Below, one piece after another: positions 15,611 to 23,396 of a stretch of DNA of 39,886 nucleotides (positions are counted from its first letter, which is position 1; each line of letters opens with the position of its first letter). The notes under the pieces were generated by a model. The model saw only the letters and a program-made list of their open reading frames with translations. It was not told the DNA's origin and searched no databases. Source of the DNA: an uncultured Pelagibacteraceae bacterium (lineage in GTDB: Bacteria > Pseudomonadota > Alphaproteobacteria > Pelagibacterales > Pelagibacteraceae); NCBI GenBank assembly GCA_902517495.1, contig CABYCO010000009.1, positions 1 through 39,886 on the forward strand, in the 5' to 3' direction. A program made the translations under genes and the position numbers.

Positions 15611-16941
15611 TGGATTTCTTTAGCCCAGAAATAATCGGAGCAATAATGATTGGTTGCATGTTATTTGCAATCTTTGTTGGGTTTCCAATTTCATTTACTT
15701 TAATATTTTTAGGCCTTGTTTTTGGATATTGGGGTTTTGGTAAATTAGTCTTTTACTTAATGACCTTGCAATTTAACATGATAATGACTGAGAATACACT
15801 CGCCGCTGTGCCACTCTTTATCTTTATGGGAATATTAATGGAACAAGCAGGTCTAATGGAGAGATTATTTAATGCAGTTCAGTTAATGCTGTCTAAAACT
15901 AGAGGAGCTTTATTTTATGCGGTTATGTTTGTTTCAACTATTTTTGCAGCTGCAACAGGTATTGTTGGTGCATCTGTAACAATCTTAGGAATAATGGCCG
16001 GTAAAACCATGATAAGAACTGGTTATGATACAAGACTTTCAGCTGGCTTAATATGTGCCGGTGGAACTTTAGGAATTTTAATCCCACCAAGCATTATGTT
16101 AGTTGTAATGGGGCCCGTTTTAGAAATTCCTGTTACAGATTTATTTGCTGCAGCAATAATGCCAGGAATTTTACTAGCATGTTTGTACGCTGCTTACACA
16201 ACATTAAGATGCTATTTTAATCCTAAACTTGGTCCTGTTTTGCCTGCAAACGAACAACCAACGAATATGGCAAAGGTTTGGTATGAATTTATTATGGGAT
16301 TAATTCCCCCTGCAGGTTTAGTTTTTTTTGCACTAGGGAGTATTCTATTTGGTCTTGCTACTCCAACAGAAGGAGCTGGTATGGGAGCGTTTGGTGCTAT
16401 ATTACTTGCACTAGCATATAAAAAATTAACTCTGCCAGGTTTGAAAGATGCTCTTTTAAAAACTTTAGAGATTACAGCTTTAATAATGTTTTTAGTTGCT
16501 GCATCGAACTTTTTTGGAGCAGTATTCTCAAAATTAGGAACTCCATCTCTGTTAACTGATTTCCTTTTAAATTTAGAAGTAAATAGATATGTAATATTAG
16601 CAATTATAATGGCTGCTATTTTTTTATTAGGATGGCCTTTAGAGTGGGTACCAATAGTTTTGATAGTATTACCAATTGTATTACCTTTAGTAATAGAGTT
16701 AGGGTTTAATCTTACATGGTTTGCAATATTAGTGGCCGTTAATCTCCAAACCGCCTGGCTTTCACCTCCTGTTGCATTATCTGCTTATTTCTTAAAAGGT
16801 GTAGTTCCAGAGTGGGATTTAAAAGATATTTATCTTGGCATGATGCAATTTATGGTTATCCAAGTAATTGGTTTAGTATTAATTATAATATTTCCAAAAA
16901 TAGCATTATGGTTGCCTGGGGTAATGTACCCATCACCTTAG
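15610..16941 (+). CDS. dctM: TRAP transporter large permease subunit (DctM)
   Basis: A 443-residue polytopic membrane protein with about 12 hydrophobic segments. Family signatures are clear: GFPISFTLIFLGLVFGYWG, VPLFIFMGILMEQAG, GIVGASVTILG, GGTLGILIPPSIMLVVMG and ATPTEGAGMGAFGA. It carries the Na+-coupled transport activity with DctQ and the periplasmic binding protein. I chose ATG 15610, which overlaps the DctQ stop as TAATG and has AAGGGAG nine bases upstream; the in-frame ATG at 15601 (three residues longer) would sit directly on that site. Its stop overlaps by four bases the stop of the convergent DMT gene, leaving no room for a terminator. Confidence 0.94.
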   Translation: MDFFSPEIIGAIMIGCMLFAIFVGFPISFTLIFLGLVFGYWGFGKLVFYLMTLQFNMIMTENTLAAVPLFIFMGILMEQAGLMERLFNAVQLMLSKTRGALFYAVMFVSTIFAAATGIVGASVTILGIMAGKTMIRTGYDTRLSAGLICAGGTLGILIPPSIMLVVMGPVLEIPVTDLFAAAIMPGILLACLYAAYTTLRCYFNPKLGPVLPANEQPTNMAKVWYEFIMGLIPPAGLVFFALGSILFGLATPTEGAGMGAFGAILLALAYKKLTLPGLKDALLKTLEITALIMFLVAASNFFGAVFSKLGTPSLLTDFLLNLEVNRYVILAIIMAAIFLLGWPLEWVPIVLIVLPIVLPLVIELGFNLTWFAILVAVNLQTAWLSPPVALSAYFLKGVVPEWDLKDIYLGMMQFMVIQVIGLVLIIIFPKIALWLPGVMYPSP

Positions 16942-17831
16942 CTAGACTTATTTATTTGAGGTATAATAGTTCCAACTAGAATAATTGCTAAAGATATAAA
17001 AACCTTTGTTGAAATTGGAGAGTCGATTATTAACCAAGACATTGTTGCACCAATAGGGCCTGTTAAAGGATACATCAAACTAATTCTACCTACTGGAACT
17101 CTTCTAAGAGCAAAATTATAAAACAAATATGCTCCAAATGTTATACAAGATAAAGTTATAGCCGCTAAAATTGGAGGTGAAAAATTTAGATAATTTTTAT
17201 ATTCAAAACTTGAATTTGGCCAAATAACAAAAAGAACTAATAAAGATAGTATAGCACCAATAAAATATTGATAAGTATTAACTCCCAATTGATCAACCTT
17301 AGTTTGCATAAATCTTCTTCCCAAAACCTCATTTACGGAAACACAGATCATTCCTAAAAAAATTATTAAATCACCAATATAATTTCCTTGTCCTGATTTT
17401 GTTTGACTTGTAAGTAGAATTAAAGTCCCGATAATTGTTATAAAGGCTCCAATAATTACTTTTATTTCAATTTTCTCTTTTAAAAAAAATCTTGCAACAA
17501 ATGGTTGCCATATTGGCAAAGTACTAATTAAAGCAACTCCATTTACTGGTGAGGTTAGTAGTAGACCAATATGAAAACTTAGAGTAACTAGAAATGGATT
17601 TAATAAACCCATTAAGAAAGGAGTTAACCCAATTTTTCTGATTTTTAAATCTGCCCTCATAATTAAAGCAAAAATTAACATCAAACTAAATGCTAAGGAG
17701 AATCGTACTGCCATCAAATCCATTACATAAAATTCCTGTAATGCTAATTTTACAAACGGCGGACCTGACCCAAATCCTATTACTGCCACAAACATAGAAA
17801 CGTAGCCAATATTATTTTTTAGAAAATTCAT
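16938..17831 (-). CDS. DMT superfamily (EamA-type) transporter
   Basis: A 297-residue membrane protein with ten hydrophobic helices arranged as two EamA repeats (about 5-140 and 153-292). Seen: GFGSGPPFVKLAL in the first repeat, PVNGVALISTLPIWQPFVARFFLKEKI at its end, and LMYPLTGPIGATMSWLII in the second. EamA proteins usually export amino acids or other metabolites, or take up nucleotide-sugar-like compounds; the substrate is unknown. It is transcribed towards DctM with a four-base tail overlap and shares a 65-bp divergent gap with the NCS1 permease. Confidence 0.88.
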   Translation of the reverse strand: MNFLKNNIGYVSMFVAVIGFGSGPPFVKLALQEFYVMDLMAVRFSLAFSLMLIFALIMRADLKIRKIGLTPFLMGLLNPFLVTLSFHIGLLLTSPVNGVALISTLPIWQPFVARFFLKEKIEIKVIIGAFITIIGTLILLTSQTKSGQGNYIGDLIIFLGMICVSVNEVLGRRFMQTKVDQLGVNTYQYFIGAILSLLVLFVIWPNSSFEYKNYLNFSPPILAAITLSCITFGAYLFYNFALRRVPVGRISLMYPLTGPIGATMSWLIIDSPISTKVFISLAIILVGTIIPQINKSS

Positions 17832-17896
17832 GAAATTACAAAATTATGGATATCACTATTATAGACATATAAATATTTTAGTTTAAGGTTACATCA

Positions 17897-19348
17897 GTGA
17901 GTCAGAATATAGAATTAAAAAATTTTGAATTAGCCACTGTTAACCCAAGCAATAAAACATGGACATCAATCGATTTATTTTGCTTTTGGGCTAATAGTAT
18001 CCAAACCATTGCAGGCTTTGCGTTAATAGCCTCTTTATATCTAATATATAATCTTAGTACTGTGCTGGTATTAACTTCTTCATTAGCCGCCTCTTTATTA
18101 GTTTATTTTTTTATTTCATTGATTGGCAAACCATCACAGAAGCACGGATTACCTTTTCCCGTTATGCTTAGAATGTCTATGGGATTAAATGGAGCCAAAT
18201 TTTTAAGTCTTTTAAGATCTGTCATTGGTGTTTTTATGTTTGGTATTCAAACATTTTTCATATCAAAATCAATTACATATTTAATTAGAATTTTTATTTA
18301 CTATAACTTAGATAGTCAAATTCTAGATGGTCAAGTTTTTTTAGCTTTTTTTCTAGGGTTAAATATTATCGACTGGGTTTCATTAATATTAACTTTTGTT
18401 ATTCAATATTTTTTATTTACAAATGGACAAAGGTTTAATCAAAGATTTTTACAGTTTTCAGCTATTTTCGTTTATTTTGGTTTATTTATTTTTTTTTTAA
18501 TTTTAACTTCTGAAAATCACACACAAATTTTTCAGTCTCTTAAATCAAATACAACAGACGGAAATTTTTTTTCAAGATCTAACATTTTGCCTTTTGTAGT
18601 TTTAACGGGTACAATCTTTTCTTACTTCTCCATTGTGTTGTTGAATTTTGGAGATTTTTCTAGATACGTCAAAACAGAAAAAGATCTAAAATTGGGAAAT
18701 CTAAATCTTTTTCTAAATATGATTTTGTTTTCATTTTTAGCAACATCTATAGTTGTTGGAGTTGATGTAGTTTTAAATCAAAAGCTTATTGTTGTTGATC
18801 AAATACTCACTAAACCAATGGATATTATTGGAAAATTAGATAATACTGGCCTGACTGTTTTTGTTCTAATTTTTATAATTTTCTCATCTCTATCTACTAA
18901 TTTAATTTCTAATTATGTGCCTACACAAAATAGTATAATAAATTTTATTCCTAATAATTTAGACCTCAAAACTTCTGGAGTATTAATTTTAATAATTGGT
19001 TTTATTACTGGAGGTTTGTGGCCTGCCATTTTAAGTCAAATAGGCGTAATAAATATTATCGATAGCCTTGCGGCATTTTTTGGTCCAATCTTTGCAATAA
19101 TAATTGCTGATTACTATTTGGTGAAAAAAGGGAGAGTAAATCACAAAGATCTATTTTTTTTGAGGGATGGAAATGAATATATGTACGCAAATGGTTGGAA
19201 CTATAAAGCTCTGTATTCACTTGTTATAGGTTTTATTTTCTCATTTTCATTATTATGGAATATCAATTTCTCAGATATAAAATCATTTTCTTGGATATTA
19301 GGATTTGTCGTATCGTTTTTTATATATTATCTTCTAGCTAAAAAATAA
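17897..19348 (+). CDS. NCS1 family nucleobase/hydantoin-type permease
   Basis: A 483-residue membrane protein of about 12 helices. The start is GTG at 17897; no other start lies within the next 85 codons and the WTSIDLFCFWAN segment (residues 22-33) near the N-terminus is the conserved NCS1 entry. Other hallmarks: LPFPVMLRMSMGLNGAKF (the P-h-x-x-R/S-x-x-x-G region), LNFGDFSRYVKT near residue 250 and FFGPIFAIIIADYYLVKKG near 400. The family transports uracil, cytosine, allantoin, hydantoins or thiamine with H+ or Na+. It is followed after 2 bases by a zinc alcohol dehydrogenase, an unusual partner for a nucleobase permease. Confidence 0.88.
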   Translation: MSQNIELKNFELATVNPSNKTWTSIDLFCFWANSIQTIAGFALIASLYLIYNLSTVLVLTSSLAASLLVYFFISLIGKPSQKHGLPFPVMLRMSMGLNGAKFLSLLRSVIGVFMFGIQTFFISKSITYLIRIFIYYNLDSQILDGQVFLAFFLGLNIIDWVSLILTFVIQYFLFTNGQRFNQRFLQFSAIFVYFGLFIFFLILTSENHTQIFQSLKSNTTDGNFFSRSNILPFVVLTGTIFSYFSIVLLNFGDFSRYVKTEKDLKLGNLNLFLNMILFSFLATSIVVGVDVVLNQKLIVVDQILTKPMDIIGKLDNTGLTVFVLIFIIFSSLSTNLISNYVPTQNSIINFIPNNLDLKTSGVLILIIGFITGGLWPAILSQIGVINIIDSLAAFFGPIFAIIIADYYLVKKGRVNHKDLFFLRDGNEYMYANGWNYKALYSLVIGFIFSFSLLWNINFSDIKSFSWILGFVVSFFIYYLLAKK

Positions 19349-19350
19349 TT

Positions 19351-20355
19351 ATGAAAGCTTTAGTTTATACCGGTGTTGAAGAATTGGTTTATAGAGAAGA
19401 AAAAGATCCTGTAGAGACAAATGGAGAAAGTATATTAAAAGTGCATGCCTCAGGGATATGTGGATCTGATATGCACGCGTATCATGGAAAAGATGAAAGA
19501 AGGATTCCACCATTAATAATTGGTCACGAAGTGAGTGGAGTAATACAAAACGGCAAATTCCAAGGAAAAAATGTTGTATTAAATCCCTTAATAACATGTG
19601 GAAAGTGTGAATATTGCACAAGTGGGCGAGAACATCTATGTCCACACAGAGTTCTTCTTGGAATGAACAGACCTTACGAGAGACAAGGAGTTTTTGCAGA
19701 ATTGGTTTCTTCTCCTAATCAAAATATTTATGAGGTGCCAGATCATTTAGATCTTAATGAAGCGGCTATAGCTGAACCAACTGCAGTCTCACTACACGCT
19801 GTACTTATGGGAGAAAATTCACTTAAAAAACCTCTTTCTGAGTGCAGAACTTTAGTTCAGGGTGCCGGAGCAATTGGATTATTGTGTTCTCTAATATTAT
19901 CTAAAATTAAGGGAAATAAAAATATCATTATGTCCGACCCGAATAATCTAAGACTAAGCGAATGTGCAAAATATTTTGATGGTAAGTTTGTTAACCCTTC
20001 AGACAAAGAAGTAGAAAATGACAGCTTCGATGTTGTATTTGATACAGTTGGTTTAGAAGTTTCAAGACAACAAGCTATATCGGTTATTAAACCTGGAGGT
20101 ACAATAATTCATATTGGATTAACCCAACCAGCAGGTCAGTTTAATTTTAGAAAAGCAACTCTTCAAGAGGTAACTTTCATTGGTACATATTGTTATACTA
20201 ATAAAGATTTTGAACAAACAATAAAAATTTTAGCTGACAGAAAAATTGGTAAATTAGATTGGATAGAATACAGGGAATTAAAGAAAGGCGCAGAGGCCTT
20301 TAAACAAATTCATGACGGAACATGTTCCTCGCCAAAAATTGTTCTTTTACCTTAA
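19351..20355 (+). CDS. Zinc-dependent medium-chain alcohol/polyol dehydrogenase
   Basis: A 334-residue MDR enzyme of the sorbitol/threonine dehydrogenase type. Catalytic zinc ligands: C37 in GICGSDMHAYHG and H59-E60 in GHEVSG. The structural zinc site has its four cysteines C83, C86, C89 and C97. The Rossmann motif GAGAIGLL lies around 172-179. Such enzymes oxidise secondary alcohols or polyols with NAD(P). It directly follows the NCS1 permease gene and probably shares its transcript. A hairpin spanning its stop codon may end that transcript. Confidence 0.92.
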   Translation: MKALVYTGVEELVYREEKDPVETNGESILKVHASGICGSDMHAYHGKDERRIPPLIIGHEVSGVIQNGKFQGKNVVLNPLITCGKCEYCTSGREHLCPHRVLLGMNRPYERQGVFAELVSSPNQNIYEVPDHLDLNEAAIAEPTAVSLHAVLMGENSLKKPLSECRTLVQGAGAIGLLCSLILSKIKGNKNIIMSDPNNLRLSECAKYFDGKFVNPSDKEVENDSFDVVFDTVGLEVSRQQAISVIKPGGTIIHIGLTQPAGQFNFRKATLQEVTFIGTYCYTNKDFEQTIKILADRKIGKLDWIEYRELKKGAEAFKQIHDGTCSSPKIVLLP

Positions 20356-20366
20356 AGGTAAATTTT
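20346..20366 (+). terminator. Palindromic hairpin over the alcohol dehydrogenase stop codon, terminator-like
   Basis: TTTACCTT-A-AAGGTAAA (20346-20362) is a perfect palindrome with one central base; the stop TAA is at 20353-20355. The RNA can form TTTACC/GGTAAA with a 5-nt loop and is followed by TTTTAATTTA. The low-G+C stem makes it a modest terminator. Confidence 0.4.
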
Positions 20367-20400
20367 AATTTATAGTTGATAATTAAAAATATTTAATTAT

Positions 20401-21063
20401 ATGAAATGTGTGATTACAAAATTTATCAAAATAATAGCAATTTATTTTTTATTTATATCCCCAGTTTTTGCCGAAAAACTATTGGTTTTCAATTTTACTG
20501 AGGAGGAATTAAATTCATTAGATGTAAGAAAAGTAAGAGGAGCTGATGCAAAAACATTATATTCTATTGGAAAAAATGAGAACGGAAATTATCTAAAAGC
20601 AGTAGCGGAAAATGCAGCATCAGGAATAGGTAAAGAAATAAAAATTAATTTAGATAAAACCCCATTTATAAATATTACTTGGAAGATTGAAAAGGATCTT
20701 AAAGGTATTAGAGAGAATACAAAAAAAGGTCATGATTTTGCTGCTAGAGTATTTGTAATCAAAAAAACTGGTGCAACCCCACTATCAAATAGAGCTATTA
20801 ATTATGTTTTTTCAAGCAATTCTAATGTAGGTAAGACATGGCCCAGCCCTTATACAAAAAAATCTGTTGATCGTATCTTGGCTTCAACAAAGTCAAATTT
20901 AAATGAATGGGTTACAGTAAAAGCTAATGTTAAGGAAGACTTTAAAAAATTTCATGATTTAGAAGTTAAAGAGCTTTCTGGAATTGCAATTATGGCAGAT
21001 ACTGATAATTCAAAACTAACAGCAGTTAGTTATTACCAAAATATTTTTTTTTCCTCTGAGTAA
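20401..21063 (+). CDS. DUF3047 family secreted protein
   Basis: A 220-residue protein with a signal peptide (residues 1-24, cleavage after VFA). The mature part is strand-rich, and the DUF3047 features are visible: NITWKIEK, a DFAARVFVI strand, NYVFSSNSNVGKTWPSPYTKK (near 125-145), and the late WVTVKANVKEDFKKF followed by SGIAIMADTDNS. The fold is jelly-roll-like and may bind carbohydrate or another ligand; no function has been established for the family to my knowledge. It has its own short upstream gap and ends four bases before a convergent small membrane protein gene. Confidence 0.82.
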   Translation: MKCVITKFIKIIAIYFLFISPVFAEKLLVFNFTEEELNSLDVRKVRGADAKTLYSIGKNENGNYLKAVAENAASGIGKEIKINLDKTPFINITWKIEKDLKGIRENTKKGHDFAARVFVIKKTGATPLSNRAINYVFSSNSNVGKTWPSPYTKKSVDRILASTKSNLNEWVTVKANVKEDFKKFHDLEVKELSGIAIMADTDNSKLTAVSYYQNIFFSSE

Positions 21064-21067
21064 AAGT

Positions 21068-21205
21068 TTAATTAAGATACTTTTTTAAACCAAAACTTAA
21101 TAAAGATAGTATTATTGCAGCCAAAACATCAAGGATTGGAGCAGCTTCAGGATAACCAAAGTTCCATAATATTACTCCAATTAACCAAACTATATATATT
21201 TTCAT
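21068..21205 (-). CDS. Small two-helix membrane protein (45 aa), unrecognised
   Basis: An ORF too short for routine calling: ATG at 21205-21203, TAA at 21070-21068. The product starts MKIYIVWLIGVILWNFGYPE and ends LSLLSFGLKKYLN. It has two hydrophobic segments (residues 3-17 and 24-40) joined by a short loop with YPEAAP, and a basic tail, as expected of a small inner-membrane protein with both ends on one side. It fills the convergent gap after the DUF3047 gene almost exactly (four-base spacing) and is divergent to the thioesterase gene. I do not recognise a family. Support comes from the Met start, membrane-like amino acid pattern and position, not from homology. Confidence 0.62.
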   Translation of the reverse strand: MKIYIVWLIGVILWNFGYPEAAPILDVLAAIILSLLSFGLKKYLN

Positions 21206-21258
21206 ATCGTATTAATCATTAGTATAAAAAATATTTTCACTTTGATATCATTATTTTT

Positions 21259-21654
21259 ATGAAAAAATTTAAATCAAGTTTTAAAGTCTATTATGAAGAC
21301 ACGGATGCTGGTGGAGTAGTTTATTACGCAAATTATTTAAAATTTATCGAACGTTCTAGAACTGATGCTATGGCCTCTGTAGATTTTACGAATTCTAACT
21401 TGAGAGAAAATTATGGAATATATATAATTGTTAAATCTTGTAATTTAAATTTTATAAAACCCTCAAGGCTAGAGGATAAACTTGATATTTTTTCTGAAAT
21501 TGTAGAAGTAAAGAATGTATCAATTAAAATGAAGCAAGATATTTATGTAAAAGATAATTTAATTTTAACTGCAGATGTTCATTTAGCTATAATTAATAAA
21601 GAAGGCAAACTAATTAAAATTCCTGAGAAACTCAAAGATCAATTAACTAAATAG
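21259..21654 (+). CDS. ybgC: YbgC/FadM-type hotdog acyl-CoA thioesterase
   Basis: A 131-residue single hotdog-domain protein. The motif YYEDTDAGGVVYYANY (residues 11-26) is the YbgC/4-hydroxybenzoyl-CoA thioesterase signature with catalytic Asp at D16. The next active-site residue is Y23 where well-known YbgC proteins have His in VVYH. The remainder (FIERSRTDAM, IIVKSCNLNFIKPSRLEDKL) follows the family closely. It hydrolyses acyl-CoA or acyl-ACP, often beside tol-pal genes, but no tol or pal gene is in this window. Its 3' end overlaps the convergent glycosylase gene by eight bases. Confidence 0.88.
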   Translation: MKKFKSSFKVYYEDTDAGGVVYYANYLKFIERSRTDAMASVDFTNSNLRENYGIYIIVKSCNLNFIKPSRLEDKLDIFSEIVEVKNVSIKMKQDIYVKDNLILTADVHLAIINKEGKLIKIPEKLKDQLTK

Positions 21655-22321
21655 TATTTTTTACTTTAATAAATAAATTAGTCATTTTATTTACATTAAT
21701 TCTGCCTGTATTAACATTTCTGGGACTTGGGTGATAAGAACCTACCAATACAATATTATTTGGAAGCTTAAAGAATTTACTATGCCCAAATTTGATATTT
21801 GAATCAATTTTGTAATTTTTTTTGTAAAATTCTATACAAGCATCAAAAGCAATTTTCCCAAGTGCAACAACAATCTTTAAATTTTTTAAGTATTCAATTT
21901 CATTATTAAAAAATTTAAAGCAAGTGTTTAACTCTTTTTTTGTTGGTTTGTCTCCAGGTGGGACACATTTTAAAGCAGTAGTTATAAATATATCTCTCAA
22001 TTTAAGTCCGTCATTTCTGTGGTCTGAATTTGGTTGGTTAGATAAATTTGCCTTGTATAGACATTTATATAAAAAATCAGACGATCTATCTCCTGTAAAA
22101 ACTCTTCCAGTTCTATTTCCCCCGTGTGCAGCAGGCGCCAAACCAACAAATAGAATCCTAGCTTTTGGGTCACCAAACCCTGTAATTGGTTTTCCCCAAT
22201 ATTTTTCATTTATGTATTGTTTTCTTTTTTCTTTAGCTATCTTTTTTCTAAAACTCACCAACCTAGGGCATTTTTTGCAGCTCACTATCAAATTTTCAAG
22301 TTTTTCAAAATCATTAGTCAT
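21647..22321 (-). CDS. Family 5 uracil-DNA glycosylase (UdgB type, iron-sulfur)
   Basis: A 224-residue DNA repair enzyme. Motif A is GLAPAAHGGNRTGRVFTGD (residues 60-78), typical of family 5, where the polar catalytic residue of other uracil glycosylases is replaced by Ala. The late motif is HPSPRNVNTGR (197-207). Four cysteines at C15, C18, C119 and C134 fit the 4Fe-4S site of families 4 and 5. It would remove uracil, and perhaps other deaminated bases, from DNA. It is divergent from the beta-hydroxyacid dehydrogenase gene across 49 bp and convergent with ybgC, overlapping eight bases. Confidence 0.9.
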   Translation of the reverse strand: MTNDFEKLENLIVSCKKCPRLVSFRKKIAKEKRKQYINEKYWGKPITGFGDPKARILFVGLAPAAHGGNRTGRVFTGDRSSDFLYKCLYKANLSNQPNSDHRNDGLKLRDIFITTALKCVPPGDKPTKKELNTCFKFFNNEIEYLKNLKIVVALGKIAFDACIEFYKKNYKIDSNIKFGHSKFFKLPNNIVLVGSYHPSPRNVNTGRINVNKMTNLFIKVKNTI

Positions 22322-22370
22322 AATTATTAATTTTTAATCTCTATGTCTTATACTATAGTTAACTTAAATT

Positions 22371-23225
22371 ATGAATGTTGGTTTTATTGGTGTTGGCTAT
22401 ATGGGTTATGGGATAGCCAAAAATATTTTATTAAATGGAAATAACCTATTTGTTATTGCAAACAAAAAAAGGGCACCAATAGATAAGATCGTAAGTGATG
22501 GTGCTATTGAGGTAAAATCTTACAATGAGATGTGTGAAAAAAATTTAGATGCATTATTTCTTTGTGTTACTAATACTCCAATCGCTCTTAGTATTGCTGA
22601 AAAAGTCTCAACTTTACTAAAAGACAATACATTAATTATTGATGTTACAACACATAATCAAAATGGATCTATTAAGATGGAACAGATTTTTTCAAAACAA
22701 AAAATTAACTACATTGAATGCCCCGTAATGGGAGGTCCCGTTCAAGCAGAAGAAGGTGTTTGTGGAGGTATTGTTGGAGCATCAGAGGAAAATTTTAAAA
22801 AATCTGAAGTTTATTTAAAAACTTTTTGTAAAAATTATTTCCATTTCGGAGAAGTGGGTAAAGGAGCAAAGTCAAAGTTACTAAATAATTTTTTGTCACT
22901 CGGTACCGCAACAAATGTTATTGAATTCATCAAGAGCGCAAAAAAATTAGATATTGATTTAGAAAAACTTTTTGCAGTAGCAAAATTAGGATCTGGAAAC
23001 TCAACAGCTTTAAATAGAATTTTTGATAATGTGCTTAAAGACGATTATACTGGATTTAAATTTTCAACTTCCAATACTTTAAAAGATCTTACTTATATCC
23101 ATGAAATGCTAAAAGATTTGGGTAATGCAGAAAAATTAGCTGATGTAAAAAAATCTTTTTACAAAAAAGCAGTAGAAGACGGTAATGGAGATTTATTCAT
23201 AAGTGAACTAATTCAAAAAGATTAA
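22371..23225 (+). CDS. NAD-binding beta-hydroxyacid dehydrogenase (second 3-hydroxyisobutyrate dehydrogenase-like enzyme)
   Basis: A 284-residue enzyme with the cofactor motif GVGYMGYGIA (6-15), the substrate-binding segment ECPVMGGPVQAEEG (around 117-130) and the catalytic Lys in GKGAKSKLLNNF. It belongs to the same superfamily as the enzyme at 12737-13663 but differs in the substrate loop (CPVMGGPVQ versus DAPVTGGVM), so it is a separate lineage with probably a different hydroxyacid substrate (glyoxylate/succinic-semialdehyde reductase or tartronate-semialdehyde reductase are candidates). No partner genes are adjacent. Its stop touches the stop of a convergent small membrane protein gene with no gap. 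Confidence 0.88.
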   Translation: MNVGFIGVGYMGYGIAKNILLNGNNLFVIANKKRAPIDKIVSDGAIEVKSYNEMCEKNLDALFLCVTNTPIALSIAEKVSTLLKDNTLIIDVTTHNQNGSIKMEQIFSKQKINYIECPVMGGPVQAEEGVCGGIVGASEENFKKSEVYLKTFCKNYFHFGEVGKGAKSKLLNNFLSLGTATNVIEFIKSAKKLDIDLEKLFAVAKLGSGNSTALNRIFDNVLKDDYTGFKFSTSNTLKDLTYIHEMLKDLGNAEKLADVKKSFYKKAVEDGNGDLFISELIQKD

Positions 23226-23396
23226 TTATTCCTTTTTTTTATCAGCAAATACAATAGCTATAAGCAATAATGCTGTCCAAAACATCGCCGCTAAACTTTT
23301 TACAGCACTCGTTTCAGCACCCCACAAATCAAAAAAAAATGCTCCAATAAGAATTCCAATTATATAAATTATTACTACTAATCTAGTTTGAGTCAT
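23226..23396 (-). CDS. Small two-helix membrane protein (56 aa), unrecognised
   Basis: ATG at 23396-23394, TAA at 23228-23226. The product begins MTQTRLVVIIYIIGILIGAF and ends LLLIAIVFADKKKE. There are two hydrophobic helices (residues 6-23 and 35-51) separated by a short acidic loop with DLWGAETSA, and a Lys-rich tail. The gene overlaps the end of the DUF1289 gene by 14 bases on the same strand, in another frame, suggesting coupled translation, and abuts the convergent dehydrogenase gene with no gap. No family recognised. The architecture resembles the 45-residue protein at 21068-21205 without clear sequence similarity. Confidence 0.66.
   Translation of the reverse strand: MTQTRLVVIIYIIGILIGAFFFDLWGAETSAVKSLAAMFWTALLLIAIVFADKKKE

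Noticed and set aside
21924..22337. 137-codon plus-strand ORF
   Set aside because: Antisense to the uracil-DNA glycosylase gene, whose catalytic and cysteine motifs are all present.
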